DNA of 64,000 nucleotides, from contig JAUIAV010000019.1 in the NCBI GenBank assembly GCA_030425195.1, positions 1 through 64,000 on the forward strand. The letters run 5' to 3'. Source of the DNA: Gammaproteobacteria bacterium (GTDB taxonomy: Bacteria > Pseudomonadota > Gammaproteobacteria > Pseudomonadales > Azotimanducaceae). Within the stretch, counting starts at the first letter, position 1. Every line of letters starts with the position of its first letter. The translations under genes and the position numbers were made by a program. Below, piece after piece: positions 44,930-54,085 of the stretch. Under the pieces are notes generated by a model. That model saw nothing but the letters and a program-made list of their open reading frames with translations, was not told where the DNA came from and searched no databases.

Positions 44930-46831
44930 TCAGCCCGCCAGGCTCGGTTGCGGCAGGTTCAGCCGGTCCGCCAGCCGTATCCAGGTGGCGGGTCCGACGA
45001 TGCCGTCCGGCGTCAGACCTTCCGATGTCTGGAACTCCAGCACCGCCTCGTGCAGACCGTCGTCGAACAGATTGGGCGTCGGGCTTGGCAGGGGGCGTTC
45101 GATGAGCGAGGAAAGCTGCTGCCGGAGCCAGCCCACCGTCTCGTGTCTCTGACCCGCGCTGAGGTTGCCGTAGTAGCCGGGTGGAGTCTGCCAGAGGACC
45201 ACGTACGCGCCCGCCCACTGATCCCGCAGTGCCCGCTGGGTGGTCTCGATGGTCTCCTCGCCGAGCCGCAGCAGCACGGTGGAGTCATTCATGCCGAGCA
45301 GAGCAGCGTGATAGGGACCAGGCTGCCCGTCCCAGAGCTCCAGAATCACAGGCAGATCCGTCTGGGCGATCTGGCTCCAGTCACCGCGCTCCGTCAGGCA
45401 CTGCAGTCCCGCCGTGGGCGCGAAGTCGCAGGGTATCTGGCCGGTGCTCACGTCATCGTAGGTCACACCCCAGCGCTCGAAGACCGCGCCATAGGCGAGG
45501 CGCTGGTTGACGAAAGCACTGCCCGATGGACGGGAGATTTCGCTCGCCGTCCGGGATGCCGCCTGAACAGCCGTGGGATTCAGCGTTGGCGTGGGTCGAA
45601 CCGGCGATGGGGAGCGGCGAACGGTCTCAGCCTGCATGCGGGCATAGGTTGCCGGTGTGATCACCGCCTCTCCCTGTTCGTTCACTTCCGCCACATCACC
45701 GCCGGCGTCGACGGGATCGTCGGTACGGGTCCCGGAAGCCCCGCTCTGGTCCACGGCGCTCAGGGCGGTGTCGGGCTGATTGCCCTGAACGGGATCCCGC
45801 GGCCGGGGTGTGGCAGCGACGATGGGCGGCTCTGCAGCCTGCCGGGTCGAAGGCGCGGAAGTGTCCGCCGCCGTGGCGGTCCCCGGCGTCGCCTGAGAGT
45901 CCTGGGAGGCCCGCGGGACCTCCTTCGGAACAACGTATCCGAGCGGTTTCAGAATGGCCCAGGCGGCTCCGGCAACGAAGACGGCGGTCGCAGCACCGAT
46001 CCACCAGGCCCGGTAATCCGCACGGTTGCCCATCACCTCTTTTGCCGCCCGATTGACGATGTGCCCGGTGACCCGATGCCGGCCCAGCGTGTATGCACCC
46101 AGCAGAGCGCGGTCGGCGATGACGTTGATCAGACGCGGCGTGCCCCGGGACAGCGCATAGAGCCGCCTCAGTGCGCCCTGAGAGAATACGTGCGGGTTGC
46201 CGCCGGCACGACTCATCCGGTGCATCACGTAGGCGTAGGTGTCCGCTCGATTGAGGCTGCCGAGGTGGTAACGGGCGGTGATCCGCTGTGCCAGCTGGCG
46301 CAGATCCTGCCGTTCGAGCATCTCCTTCAGCTCCGGCTGACCGATCAGGATGATGCGCATGAGCTTGCGGTCGTCGGTCTCCAGGTTGGTCAGCAGGCGC
46401 ACCTGCTCTAGCACGGCCGGCGAGAGGTTCTGAGCCTCGTCGATGATCATCACCGTGCTGCGGCCGGCCCGGTGTGTTTCCAGCAGATGCCGTGTGATCA
46501 GATCCACGTACTGCTTCACGCTCGAGGTATGGTCCGCGTCGTAGACGATCCCCAGCTCGTCGCACAGCGAAGCGAGGAGCTCGCGGACCGTCAGACGGGG
46601 ATTGAGGATGAAGGCCACGTCCAGATCCGGGGGTGTCTGTTTGACCAGATTGCGCAGCAGCGTGGTCTTGCCGGTGCCCACCTCGCCCGTGACCATCACG
46701 AAGCCGCCGTGGCTGAATCCGTACATCAGGTGAGCGAGGGCTTCCCGGTGGGCGCTGGACAGGTACAGAAAGCTGGGATCCGGCGCGATGGAGAAGGGCA
46801 GCTGATTCAGGTTGAAGTGCTTTTCGTACAT
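44930..46831 (-). CDS. gspA: Type II secretion assembly ATPase GspA/ExeA
   Basis: A 633-residue protein with a cytoplasmic AAA ATPase (Walker A GEVGTGKTTLL at residues 49-59, Walker B VMIIDEAQNL), a membrane span around 277-296, and a periplasmic part. The periplasmic region has a C39-peptidase-like stretch (GLQCLTERGDW with Cys, then YHAALLG with His) and a C-terminal peptidoglycan-binding domain (about 565-630; DGIVGPATW). GspA remodels or binds the wall so that the secretin can assemble. Its start overlaps the stop of the upstream acyltransferase gene by 1 bp. Confidence 0.92.
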   Translation of the reverse strand: MYEKHFNLNQLPFSIAPDPSFLYLSSAHREALAHLMYGFSHGGFVMVTGEVGTGKTTLLRNLVKQTPPDLDVAFILNPRLTVRELLASLCDELGIVYDADHTSSVKQYVDLITRHLLETHRAGRSTVMIIDEAQNLSPAVLEQVRLLTNLETDDRKLMRIILIGQPELKEMLERQDLRQLAQRITARYHLGSLNRADTYAYVMHRMSRAGGNPHVFSQGALRRLYALSRGTPRLINVIADRALLGAYTLGRHRVTGHIVNRAAKEVMGNRADYRAWWIGAATAVFVAGAAWAILKPLGYVVPKEVPRASQDSQATPGTATAADTSAPSTRQAAEPPIVAATPRPRDPVQGNQPDTALSAVDQSGASGTRTDDPVDAGGDVAEVNEQGEAVITPATYARMQAETVRRSPSPVRPTPTLNPTAVQAASRTASEISRPSGSAFVNQRLAYGAVFERWGVTYDDVSTGQIPCDFAPTAGLQCLTERGDWSQIAQTDLPVILELWDGQPGPYHAALLGMNDSTVLLRLGEETIETTQRALRDQWAGAYVVLWQTPPGYYGNLSAGQRHETVGWLRQQLSSLIERPLPSPTPNLFDDGLHEAVLEFQTSEGLTPDGIVGPATWIRLADRLNLPQPSLAG

Positions 46832-47733
46832 CAGTGCCGCGCTCCGGCGATCCGTGCCCGTTCCAGGCGTTCATCCTTGCGGGTCCACAGCGATTCCACC
46901 CAGTCGTTGACGGCCGCACGATGGTGTTCATCGTCGCTGGTGTCGGTGATCGCGGCCGGGATGTCCAGACAGGTGATGTGCATGGTCACCTGGGAGCAGC
47001 TTCCCTGCATGAAGTCCCAGAAGCTCGGAACCCCTTCCGGGTAGTTGATGGTTACGTCCACCACCTTGTCGAGCCGGTCGCTCAGGGCGGCGAGCACCTG
47101 AGAGACACCGCCGGTCTTGGGATTCAGCAGGTGCTGGAAGCGGGCAGGATCCTGAGCCTGGTACTTTTCGTCGGTGAACCGCGTGCCTTCGAGAAAATTC
47201 AGGGCCGTGGTCGGATGGTTTCTGAATTTCTCGCAGGCTGTCCGGATCGCCTGCCGGTCCACTTCGAGCAGCGCCGGGTTGGCCTCGATCTTCTCCCGGC
47301 TCATGCGCCGGACGTAGGGGAAGTCGAGGGCCCACATGGCCTGCCCGAACACGGGAATCCACAGAAGCTGCCGTTTGGTGAAGAACTTCAGCGGCGGCAG
47401 TGCGTCGTAGAGCTCGGTCTGGAGCATGAAAATATCGGTCCAGCTCTGATGATTGCTGACCACCAGGTACCAGCGGTCCCGGGAGAGTGCATCGTTGCCT
47501 TCCCAGGTGACCTCGACCCGGGCGATCCCCAGGGTCCGGAATATGAAGCGATTGAACACCACCCAGCTGTCGATCACCAGGTCCATCCACCGGGCCAGCC
47601 GCGACTCCGCCCGTTCGAGGCCGAGGACGTGCAGAATCGCGCGCAGCAGCGTCATGAAGAACAGCGGAATGCTGTTGATGATCAGGTTGCTCACCACGAG
47701 CGTCGTTGAGAGGATGCCGATGATCAGACGCAT
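46831..47733 (-). CDS. Acyltransferase of the PlsC superfamily (YihG-like)
   Basis: A 300-residue 1-acylglycerol-3-phosphate acyltransferase-type enzyme. The catalytic HX4D motif is NHQSWTDIF and the second block is FLEGTRFT. One N-terminal membrane span (ILSTTLVVSNLIINSIPLFF) anchors it to the inner membrane. The long C-terminus after the catalytic part matches YihG-type enzymes better than short PlsC. It is first of an operon with gspA and gspB. Confidence 0.88.
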   Translation of the reverse strand: MRLIIGILSTTLVVSNLIINSIPLFFMTLLRAILHVLGLERAESRLARWMDLVIDSWVVFNRFIFRTLGIARVEVTWEGNDALSRDRWYLVVSNHQSWTDIFMLQTELYDALPPLKFFTKRQLLWIPVFGQAMWALDFPYVRRMSREKIEANPALLEVDRQAIRTACEKFRNHPTTALNFLEGTRFTDEKYQAQDPARFQHLLNPKTGGVSQVLAALSDRLDKVVDVTINYPEGVPSFWDFMQGSCSQVTMHITCLDIPAAITDTSDDEHHRAAVNDWVESLWTRKDERLERARIAGARH

Positions 47734-47914
47734 GGGCGTGAATTCAGGAGTCTCTGACCGATTTTCAGGTGATGAGAGTGTATCGCGTCCGCCAGTGCAA
47801 GGCGCAGGTTGAATCGTTTACATTGGCGGGTCCCGCTACCCCCTGAAGAGCACTGAGCAATCGAGCATTAGTCAGAAACGCCGCATCATCACGTCCTCCG
47901 CCGCGCGTCTGCGG

Positions 47915-49072
47915 TTGCCCGCGCTCCTCGCGGTGCTGCTCCTGCTCGGCGGCTGTGAAACCATCGGCTACTACGCCCATGTGAGCAGCGGCCAGCTCGG
48001 CCTGCTGGCCGCTCGGGAACCCGTGGAGGACGTGCTGGCGTCTCTGGAGAACCGGACGGATGAGGCGGCACTCGTCCTCGCGGACCGTCTCCGATTGAGC
48101 ACCCGGGTGCTGGCGTTCGCCGAGGAGACCATCGGCCTGGAAACGGGTGACCGCTACCGGAGCTTCGTCGAGCTCGACCGGAATGCGGTGGTGTGGAATC
48201 TTTTCGCTGCCCCGGAATTGTCGCTCTCCGCCTACACCTGGTGCTACCCGGTCGCCGGGTGCGTACCCTATCGGGGCTTTTTCGACTTCAATCGGGCGGA
48301 ACGGGCCCGTGCGCGTATGGCAGCGGCCGGATACGAGACTCACCTCGGCGGCGTGCTCGCCTTTTCGACCCTCGGCTGGTTCGATGATCCGCTGCTGAGC
48401 ACGTTCACGGAGCTGTCGGAAGGCGAGTTTGTGGAGCTCCTCATTCACGAGCTGGCCCACAGCCGGGTCTGGATCAGAGGAGATGCTGAGTTCAACGAGT
48501 CCTTCGCGAGCTTCGTCGGCCGCCAGGGTGTGGAGGGCTGGTTCATTGCCGAGGGGCGTCCGGAGGCGTTCCAGGCCTATCTCCGTGAGGAAGCGGCCTG
48601 GGCACGGGCGCAGGATCTGCTCGGGCGGACCCGCTCCGCCCTCGAGTCGGTGTTCACTTCCGACGTTCCGGATGCGGACAAACGCAGCCTGAAGGCGCAG
48701 GTGCTGGACGGGGCCGCCGCCTGCCTCGAAGCGGCAGCCGCGGACACGGGGCCCGTGTGGTACGTGGATCTGATCCCGAGACTCAACAACGCCTATCTCG
48801 CTTCGCTCGCCACCTACGCCGACCGTATGCCGGCGTTTGCGGCGCTGTTCCGGGATGCCGATGGCGACTGGGCCCGGTTTTTTGATGAGGTGGACGAGCT
48901 GTCCCGACTGGATGCCGAAGAGAGATCGAGTCGGCTCGACGAGCTGCAGCGCCCGGGTGAAAAACGCTCAGGTGAACAGGAGGTAACAGCCGAGCGAGAT
49001 GACCAGGGCGCCGATGAGATTCAATGCGAAGCCCTCGCGGGCCATGGTTTCGATACTGAATCTCCCGGTTGA
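47915..49072 (+). CDS. Lipoprotein zinc aminopeptidase-like protein (PF10023-type)
   Basis: A protein of about 385 residues annotated in related genomes as a predicted aminopeptidase. The N-terminus has a lipobox (LLLLGGC), so it should be a lipoprotein. The metal motif is HELAH followed by EFNESFASFVG. The start is uncertain: TTG 47915 gives a signal without a positive charge, and the CTG two codons upstream would add Arg. The last 35 residues run over the convergent DASS transporter gene by 105 bp and look unconserved, suggesting a lost stop codon. Confidence 0.8.
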   Translation: MPALLAVLLLLGGCETIGYYAHVSSGQLGLLAAREPVEDVLASLENRTDEAALVLADRLRLSTRVLAFAEETIGLETGDRYRSFVELDRNAVVWNLFAAPELSLSAYTWCYPVAGCVPYRGFFDFNRAERARARMAAAGYETHLGGVLAFSTLGWFDDPLLSTFTELSEGEFVELLIHELAHSRVWIRGDAEFNESFASFVGRQGVEGWFIAEGRPEAFQAYLREEAAWARAQDLLGRTRSALESVFTSDVPDADKRSLKAQVLDGAAACLEAAAADTGPVWYVDLIPRLNNAYLASLATYADRMPAFAALFRDADGDWARFFDEVDELSRLDAEERSSRLDELQRPGEKRSGEQEVTAERDDQGADEIQCEALAGHGFDTESPG

Positions 49073-50359
49073 GTACATGATCACGTTCGGTGCGGTCGCC
49101 ACGGGCAGCATGAACGCGCAGGAGGCGCTCATCGCCGCCGGGATCATGACCAGCTTCGGGTCCATGCCGGCGCCCAGAGCGCCGGCGGCCAGAATGGGCA
49201 TGAGCAGCGTGGTGGTGGCCGTGTTGCTCGTGGTCTCCGTGAGAAAGGTCACGGAGAGGCAGATGATCAGCATGATGAGGAACAGGTGCAGATTGGCGAC
49301 GCCGGAGAGCGCGGCGCCGATGGTTTCCGACAGCCCGGAGGCCGTGAAAGCCGTGGCGATGCTGATTCCGGCACCGAACAGCACCAGCATGCCCCAGGGA
49401 ATCCGTTCCGCGGTTTCCCAGTCGAGCAGCCGGCCGCCTCTGCCGTCGGGCACCAGGAACATGACCACGACCGCGAGCAGCGCCACCATGGCGTCGTTGG
49501 TGGCGGGCAGATCGAACAGGGCCGTCCAGCCGCCGAAGGGCTGCTGACGCGTGATCCAGAAGAAGGCCGTCAGCGCGAAGACGGCCAGCACCCGGACTTC
49601 CGCCTTTTCCCAGTGCCCGACCGTCGGCAGCTCCACCCGGCCCCGGTAGGTCAGACCGCGGGTGAGGTAGAGGCCCATCACCGGCAGAAATACCAGAACG
49701 ATGGGCACCGCCCAGGTCATCCAGGTGAGAAAAGGCACATTCTCCCCGGTGGTGGCTTCGTACACGCCCATGAAAACCACGTTCGGCGGCGTGCCGATGG
49801 GGGTGCCGATGCCGCCCAGGCTGGCAGCGTAGGCTATGCCCAGCAGCAGGGGTGTGGCGAGCTTGGGATCCTCGGTTTTCTCCAGCACGGCAAGGGCGAC
49901 GGGGAGAAGCATCAGGCTGGTGGCCGTATTCGAGATCCACATGGAGAGCGCCGCAGATGCCGCCATGAACCCGAACACCAGCGACCGGCTGGAACCTCCG
50001 CCGAAGGCGCGCACCATGGTCAGCGCGATACGCCGGTGTGCGCCGCTCTTTTCCAGGGCCGTGGCGAGGATGAAACCGCCGAGCAGGAGCAGAATCAGAC
50101 TGTGGCCATAGGACTGCGCCACCTGAACCGGGCTCAGCACCCCGGTCAGCGGGAAGAGCCCGAGCGGCAGGAAGGAGGTGGCAGGAATGGGAATGGGCTC
50201 GAACACCCACCAGACCACACAGATCACCGTTACGCCCAGGGTAATGGCCACGTCCATCGAGAACCCGGCGCGGTACATGAGGTATGCTGCCGCGAAAGCA
50301 AGTACCGGACCTGCATACAGGGCGATCGCTCGGGTTGAGGTGGTCCGGTCTCTCGTCAT
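48968..50359 (-). CDS. DASS-family sodium/anion (dicarboxylate or sulfate) symporter
   Basis: A 463-residue inner-membrane transporter of the SLC13/DASS family with about 11-12 spans. The two SNT motifs that bind sodium and substrate carboxylates are present (MWISNTATSLMLLP and TETTSNTATTTLLMP). The loop GGIGTPIGTPPNVVF is typical. ATG 50359 (MTRDRTTSTRA) is chosen over an upstream start at 50401. Substrate cannot be told from sequence. It converges with the peptidase gene and diverges from sbcB. Confidence 0.9.
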   Translation of the reverse strand: MTRDRTTSTRAIALYAGPVLAFAAAYLMYRAGFSMDVAITLGVTVICVVWWVFEPIPIPATSFLPLGLFPLTGVLSPVQVAQSYGHSLILLLLGGFILATALEKSGAHRRIALTMVRAFGGGSSRSLVFGFMAASAALSMWISNTATSLMLLPVALAVLEKTEDPKLATPLLLGIAYAASLGGIGTPIGTPPNVVFMGVYEATTGENVPFLTWMTWAVPIVLVFLPVMGLYLTRGLTYRGRVELPTVGHWEKAEVRVLAVFALTAFFWITRQQPFGGWTALFDLPATNDAMVALLAVVVMFLVPDGRGGRLLDWETAERIPWGMLVLFGAGISIATAFTASGLSETIGAALSGVANLHLFLIMLIICLSVTFLTETTSNTATTTLLMPILAAGALGAGMDPKLVMIPAAMSASCAFMLPVATAPNVIMYSTGRFSIETMAREGFALNLIGALVISLGCYLLFT

Positions 50360-50432
50360 CGCCAGGCAAGATGCCAACGGCGACGTCGGAACGCAAATCA
50401 CCTGTCCAGACCGCGGAGCAGACTGAGACTCG

Positions 50433-51875
50433 ATGGCCCAGACTCTTTACTGGTATGACCTGGAGACTTCCGGGACAGAAGCGCGCTGGGATCGGATCGT
50501 GCAGTTCGGCGGTTTCCGGACCGACATGGATCTGAACCCGGTCGGGGACGAGTACTGCACCTATGTGAGGCTGCCGGACGACGTGCTGCCCAATCCTCAG
50601 GCGACGCTGGTCACGGGCATCACTCCGGATCTCACCCACCGGGAAGGGATCAGCGAATTCGAGGCCCTGGACGAGATCCGCGCGCTGTTCAGCGTTCCGG
50701 ATACCTGCGTGGCCGGATTCAACAGCCTCCGGTTCGACGATGAGTTCATCCGCTTCGGCCTCTACCGCATGCTCATGGATCCCTACGCCCGGGAATGGCA
50801 GAACGGCAATTCCCGCTGGGACATCATCGATCTGGTCCGGGCGACGGGCGCGCTGCGCCGGGATGGAATCGTCTGGCCGGTGAACGAGGAGGGGCTGCCT
50901 ACCTACCGGCTCGAAGACATGACGCATGCCAACGGTCTGGATCACGGCCAGGCCCACGACGCGCTTTCGGACGTGCGCGCGACCGTGGCCGTGGCGCGGA
51001 TGATCAAGACGGCGCAGCCGCGCCTGTACGACTACTACTTCAACCTGCGACGCAAGAAGGCGGTGCGGAAGCTGCTGGAGCCCTACGGCGCACGTCTGTG
51101 TCTGCACGTATCCGGCATGTATCCCCGGGAGCAGTTCTGCTCGGCACCCGTGGTGTCCGTCTGCCGGCATCCCACCAATTCCAACTCGATCATCGTGGCC
51201 GATCTGTCCCATGACGTGGAGCCGCTGCTCTCCTGGTCGGAGGACGAGATCCGGGAGAAGCTCTTCACGGCGGGGCGTATACCTGACCGGCCGCCGCTGA
51301 AGGAAATCAAGATCAACCGCTGTCCGTTCGTCGCCGGCATCGAGGTGCTCGACGAGGAGAACTGGGACCGCATCGGCTTCAGGCTGCGCGACGCCGAGCG
51401 GCGGCTGCGCCGGCTCAAGCAGCCGGGTCTGGCGCAGAAGATCGCCCGGGTCTACGGCGGACGCACGATGGCGAGTCCCGACGACCCGGATGCCGCGCTC
51501 TACGATGCGTTTCTGCAGGACGCGGACCGGTCCCGGGCGATGACCTTCCTGGATGCCGTACGCTCAGGCGGCTGGCAGGACATGGATTTCGCAGACAGGC
51601 GCCTGCACGTGCTGGCGGCTCGGCTCAAGGCGCGCTCTTTCCCCGACCGGCTGAGTACGGACGAACGGGGCGACTGGCAGGCGTTCGTCGGCGCCAAGCT
51701 GAATGCCGGGAAGGCGGAGTGGCTGACGCTCTCGAGCTACTTCGGACAGATCCGCGAGATGCGTGCGGAACTGTCCGCAGAACCGGCGACGGGCCGGGAT
51801 CTGGATCTTCTGGACGCGCTCGAGACCCACGGTCGGCACCTGGCCGAACGCTACCCCACAGACGGGGTCGCATGA
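50433..51875 (+). CDS. sbcB: Exodeoxyribonuclease I
   Basis: SbcB digests single-stranded DNA 3' to 5' in recombination and mismatch repair. The 480-residue protein has the DnaQ-type exonuclease domain with the first acidic motif WYDLETSGTE and the late motif HDALSDVRATVAVA. The C-terminal SH3-like and helical domains that embrace ssDNA are present. The ATP-binding ABC gene overlaps its stop (ATGA), although the functions are unrelated. Confidence 0.96.
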   Translation: MAQTLYWYDLETSGTEARWDRIVQFGGFRTDMDLNPVGDEYCTYVRLPDDVLPNPQATLVTGITPDLTHREGISEFEALDEIRALFSVPDTCVAGFNSLRFDDEFIRFGLYRMLMDPYAREWQNGNSRWDIIDLVRATGALRRDGIVWPVNEEGLPTYRLEDMTHANGLDHGQAHDALSDVRATVAVARMIKTAQPRLYDYYFNLRRKKAVRKLLEPYGARLCLHVSGMYPREQFCSAPVVSVCRHPTNSNSIIVADLSHDVEPLLSWSEDEIREKLFTAGRIPDRPPLKEIKINRCPFVAGIEVLDEENWDRIGFRLRDAERRLRRLKQPGLAQKIARVYGGRTMASPDDPDAALYDAFLQDADRSRAMTFLDAVRSGGWQDMDFADRRLHVLAARLKARSFPDRLSTDERGDWQAFVGAKLNAGKAEWLTLSSYFGQIREMRAELSAEPATGRDLDLLDALETHGRHLAERYPTDGVA

Positions 51876-52603
51876 GCGACTGCGTACGTTTCACCGAGGT
51901 GTGGAAGTCCTACCTGCCCGACCAGCCGGTGCTCAAGGGTGTCAGTCTGGCGCTGCCGGCTGGAGCCACGACGGCTATCGTGGGCGAGAGCGGATCCGGG
52001 AAGACGACGCTGCTGCAGCTGGTGAATGCCGTCGAAGCACCGGACTCCGGCACCGTGCAGGTATTCGACGAGCCGATCCCGGAAGACCGGGTGCGCTTCC
52101 GGCGCCAGATCGGCTACAGCGTTCAGGGCGCCGGACTGTTCCCGCACATGACCAACCGGGAAAACGTGACCCTGCTGGCCCGGCTGGAAGGCTGGAAACC
52201 GGATCTGATCGATGCCCGATTCGTCGAGCTGCTCGAGGAGATGGAACTGCCGGAGGATGTGGCCGACCGCTACCCGCGGGAGCTTTCGGGTGGCCAGCAG
52301 CAGCGGGTGGGGCTCTGCCGGGCGCTGATGCTGCGGCCGAGGCTGCTGCTTCTGGACGAGCCCTTCTCGGCGGTGGATCCCATCACCCGGGTGGGCATCT
52401 ATGATCGTTTCCGCGAGGTTCAGGCGATGGAGGGGGTGAGCACGCTGCTGGTCACCCACGACATGCGTGAAGCGGTCAAGCTGGCTCAGATGCTCGTGAT
52501 CATTGCCGAGGGCCGTATCGTGCAGGCCGACCGGGTGCCCGAGGTGCTGGCGAATCCGCGCACGGCGTACGTAGCCCAGCTGCTCAAGGGGCAGCTCGAA
52601 TGA
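51872..52603 (+). CDS. ABC transporter ATP-binding protein, betaine/choline (OpuC/OsmV) type
   Basis: A 243-residue ABC ATPase with Walker A GESGSGKTTLL, signature LSGGQQQR and Walker B LLLLDEPFSAVD. The residue pattern LLVTHDMREAVKLAQ is as in quaternary-amine importers. It lacks the C-terminal CBS domains of OpuCA. It overlaps sbcB upstream and the fused permease/binding-protein gene downstream (ATGA both times), so it is part of a compact transcription unit. Confidence 0.9.
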   Translation: MSDCVRFTEVWKSYLPDQPVLKGVSLALPAGATTAIVGESGSGKTTLLQLVNAVEAPDSGTVQVFDEPIPEDRVRFRRQIGYSVQGAGLFPHMTNRENVTLLARLEGWKPDLIDARFVELLEEMELPEDVADRYPRELSGGQQQRVGLCRALMLRPRLLLLDEPFSAVDPITRVGIYDRFREVQAMEGVSTLLVTHDMREAVKLAQMLVIIAEGRIVQADRVPEVLANPRTAYVAQLLKGQLE

Positions 52604-54084
52604 GCCGTGTCCTTCTGTGCTGGCTGTGCTGGCTGATCTGCCTCGGCTGTCTGTTCCCGGCATCCGGCAGATCGGCGGAACCGATCCGGATTGCCAGCAA
52701 GAATTTCAACGAGTCCTACATCCTGGCCGAGATCATCGCACAGCGGCTGGAGGCGGCCGGACTGCCGGTGGAACGCCGGTTCGGTCTCGGCGGCACGCTG
52801 ATCTGCTTCGATGCACTGGTGGCCGGAGAGATCGACCTTTACGTGGAATACACGGGCACGCTGAGTCAGGCCATCCTCGGCTCGCCGGGCGTCACCGGGA
52901 TCGATGCGCTGAACGCACTGATCGCCGAGCAGGACATCGCCCTGCTGGGCCCGCTCGGGTTCAACAACACCTACGCCATCGCCACCCCCAGCGCCGTGGC
53001 CCGTTCCCTGGGTCTCGAGACGATCGGCGATCTGGCGGCTCATGACGATCTCGAGGTGGTGGTGAGTCACGAGTTCCTCGAACGGGAAGACGGCTGGCAG
53101 GGTCTGTCCCGGACCTACGGGCTCGACATGCCGGTGACCGGCATCGAGCATGGCCTCGCCTATCAGGCGATCGCCGAGGGCAGCATCGACATCACGGATG
53201 CCTATTCCACGGATGGGGAGCTGGAACGGTATGACCTGGTGGTGCTCGAGGACGACCAGGGGTACTTCCCGGAGTACCTGGCGGCACCGCTGGCCCGAAC
53301 CGGATTGCCGGCTGGCGTGTACGAAGCCCTGGCTTCGCTCGAGTCGCGCATCGACGACGATCGCATGCAGACGATGAATGCGGAGGTGGTGTTCGCCAGG
53401 CGTTCTTTCGCATCGGTGGCCAATGAGTTTCTGGTAGCCGAAGGCCTGGCGGAAGTGCGCTCGGAACAGGGCGAACTGCTGGCGTCGCTGGGACGCAACA
53501 CGCTCCAGCATCTGAAGCTCACCGTCACCGCGCTCGTGGGCGCGGTGATCTTCGGCGTCGGCCTGAGCCTGGCCGTATTCCGGATGCCTCCGGTGGCCCG
53601 TGGTGTGACCTATTTCTGCGGATTGCTCCAGACCGTGCCGTCCATCGCCCTGCTGGCGCTGCTGATCCCCGTTCTGGGCATCGGCATGGCACCCGCGGTG
53701 CTGGCACTGTTTCTGTATTCGCTGCTGCCGATTCTGCGGAACACGCTGACCGCGCTGACGACCATCGATCCCACGCTGGTCCGGGTCTCGGTCGCCATGG
53801 GGCTGAAACCCGGTGAGCAGCTGCGTCATCTCTATCTGCCGCTGTCCCTGCCGAGCATGTTCGCCGGGATCCGGACCGCGGCGGTGATCAGCATCGGCAC
53901 CGCTACCCTTGCCGCATTCATCGGCGCCGGCGGGTTGGGCGATCCCATCGTCACCGGCCTGGCTCTGAACGACACGAACCTCATCCTCCAGGGCGCCGTA
54001 CCGGCTGCGGTCCTCGCCATCGTCACCGAGCTGGTTTTCGAGGCGCTGGAAAGGTGGCTGATCCCCCGCTCCCTCAAGGAGTGA
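52600..54084 (+). CDS. Fused substrate-binding / permease subunit of quaternary-amine ABC importer
   Basis: A 494-residue protein with a signal-anchor (residues 1-25), an OpuAC-type periplasmic binding domain (26-290; IASKNFNESYILAEIIAQRL at the start, DLYVEYTGT in the middle) and a BPD-type permease domain (300-490) with the EAA-like loop VRVSVAMGLKPGEQ. The binding domain precedes the permease, while in Gram-positive fusions it usually follows. It would pair with the ATPase encoded upstream. Substrate may be betaine, choline or ergothioneine; sequence alone does not decide. Confidence 0.9.
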   Translation: MSRVLLCWLCWLICLGCLFPASGRSAEPIRIASKNFNESYILAEIIAQRLEAAGLPVERRFGLGGTLICFDALVAGEIDLYVEYTGTLSQAILGSPGVTGIDALNALIAEQDIALLGPLGFNNTYAIATPSAVARSLGLETIGDLAAHDDLEVVVSHEFLEREDGWQGLSRTYGLDMPVTGIEHGLAYQAIAEGSIDITDAYSTDGELERYDLVVLEDDQGYFPEYLAAPLARTGLPAGVYEALASLESRIDDDRMQTMNAEVVFARRSFASVANEFLVAEGLAEVRSEQGELLASLGRNTLQHLKLTVTALVGAVIFGVGLSLAVFRMPPVARGVTYFCGLLQTVPSIALLALLIPVLGIGMAPAVLALFLYSLLPILRNTLTALTTIDPTLVRVSVAMGLKPGEQLRHLYLPLSLPSMFAGIRTAAVISIGTATLAAFIGAGGLGDPIVTGLALNDTNLILQGAVPAAVLAIVTELVFEALERWLIPRSLKE

Positions 54085-54085
54085 A

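Noticed and set aside
48783..51212. 809-codon minus-strand frame across the DASS and sbcB genes
   Set aside because: Covers two clear genes in another frame; no recognisable domain.
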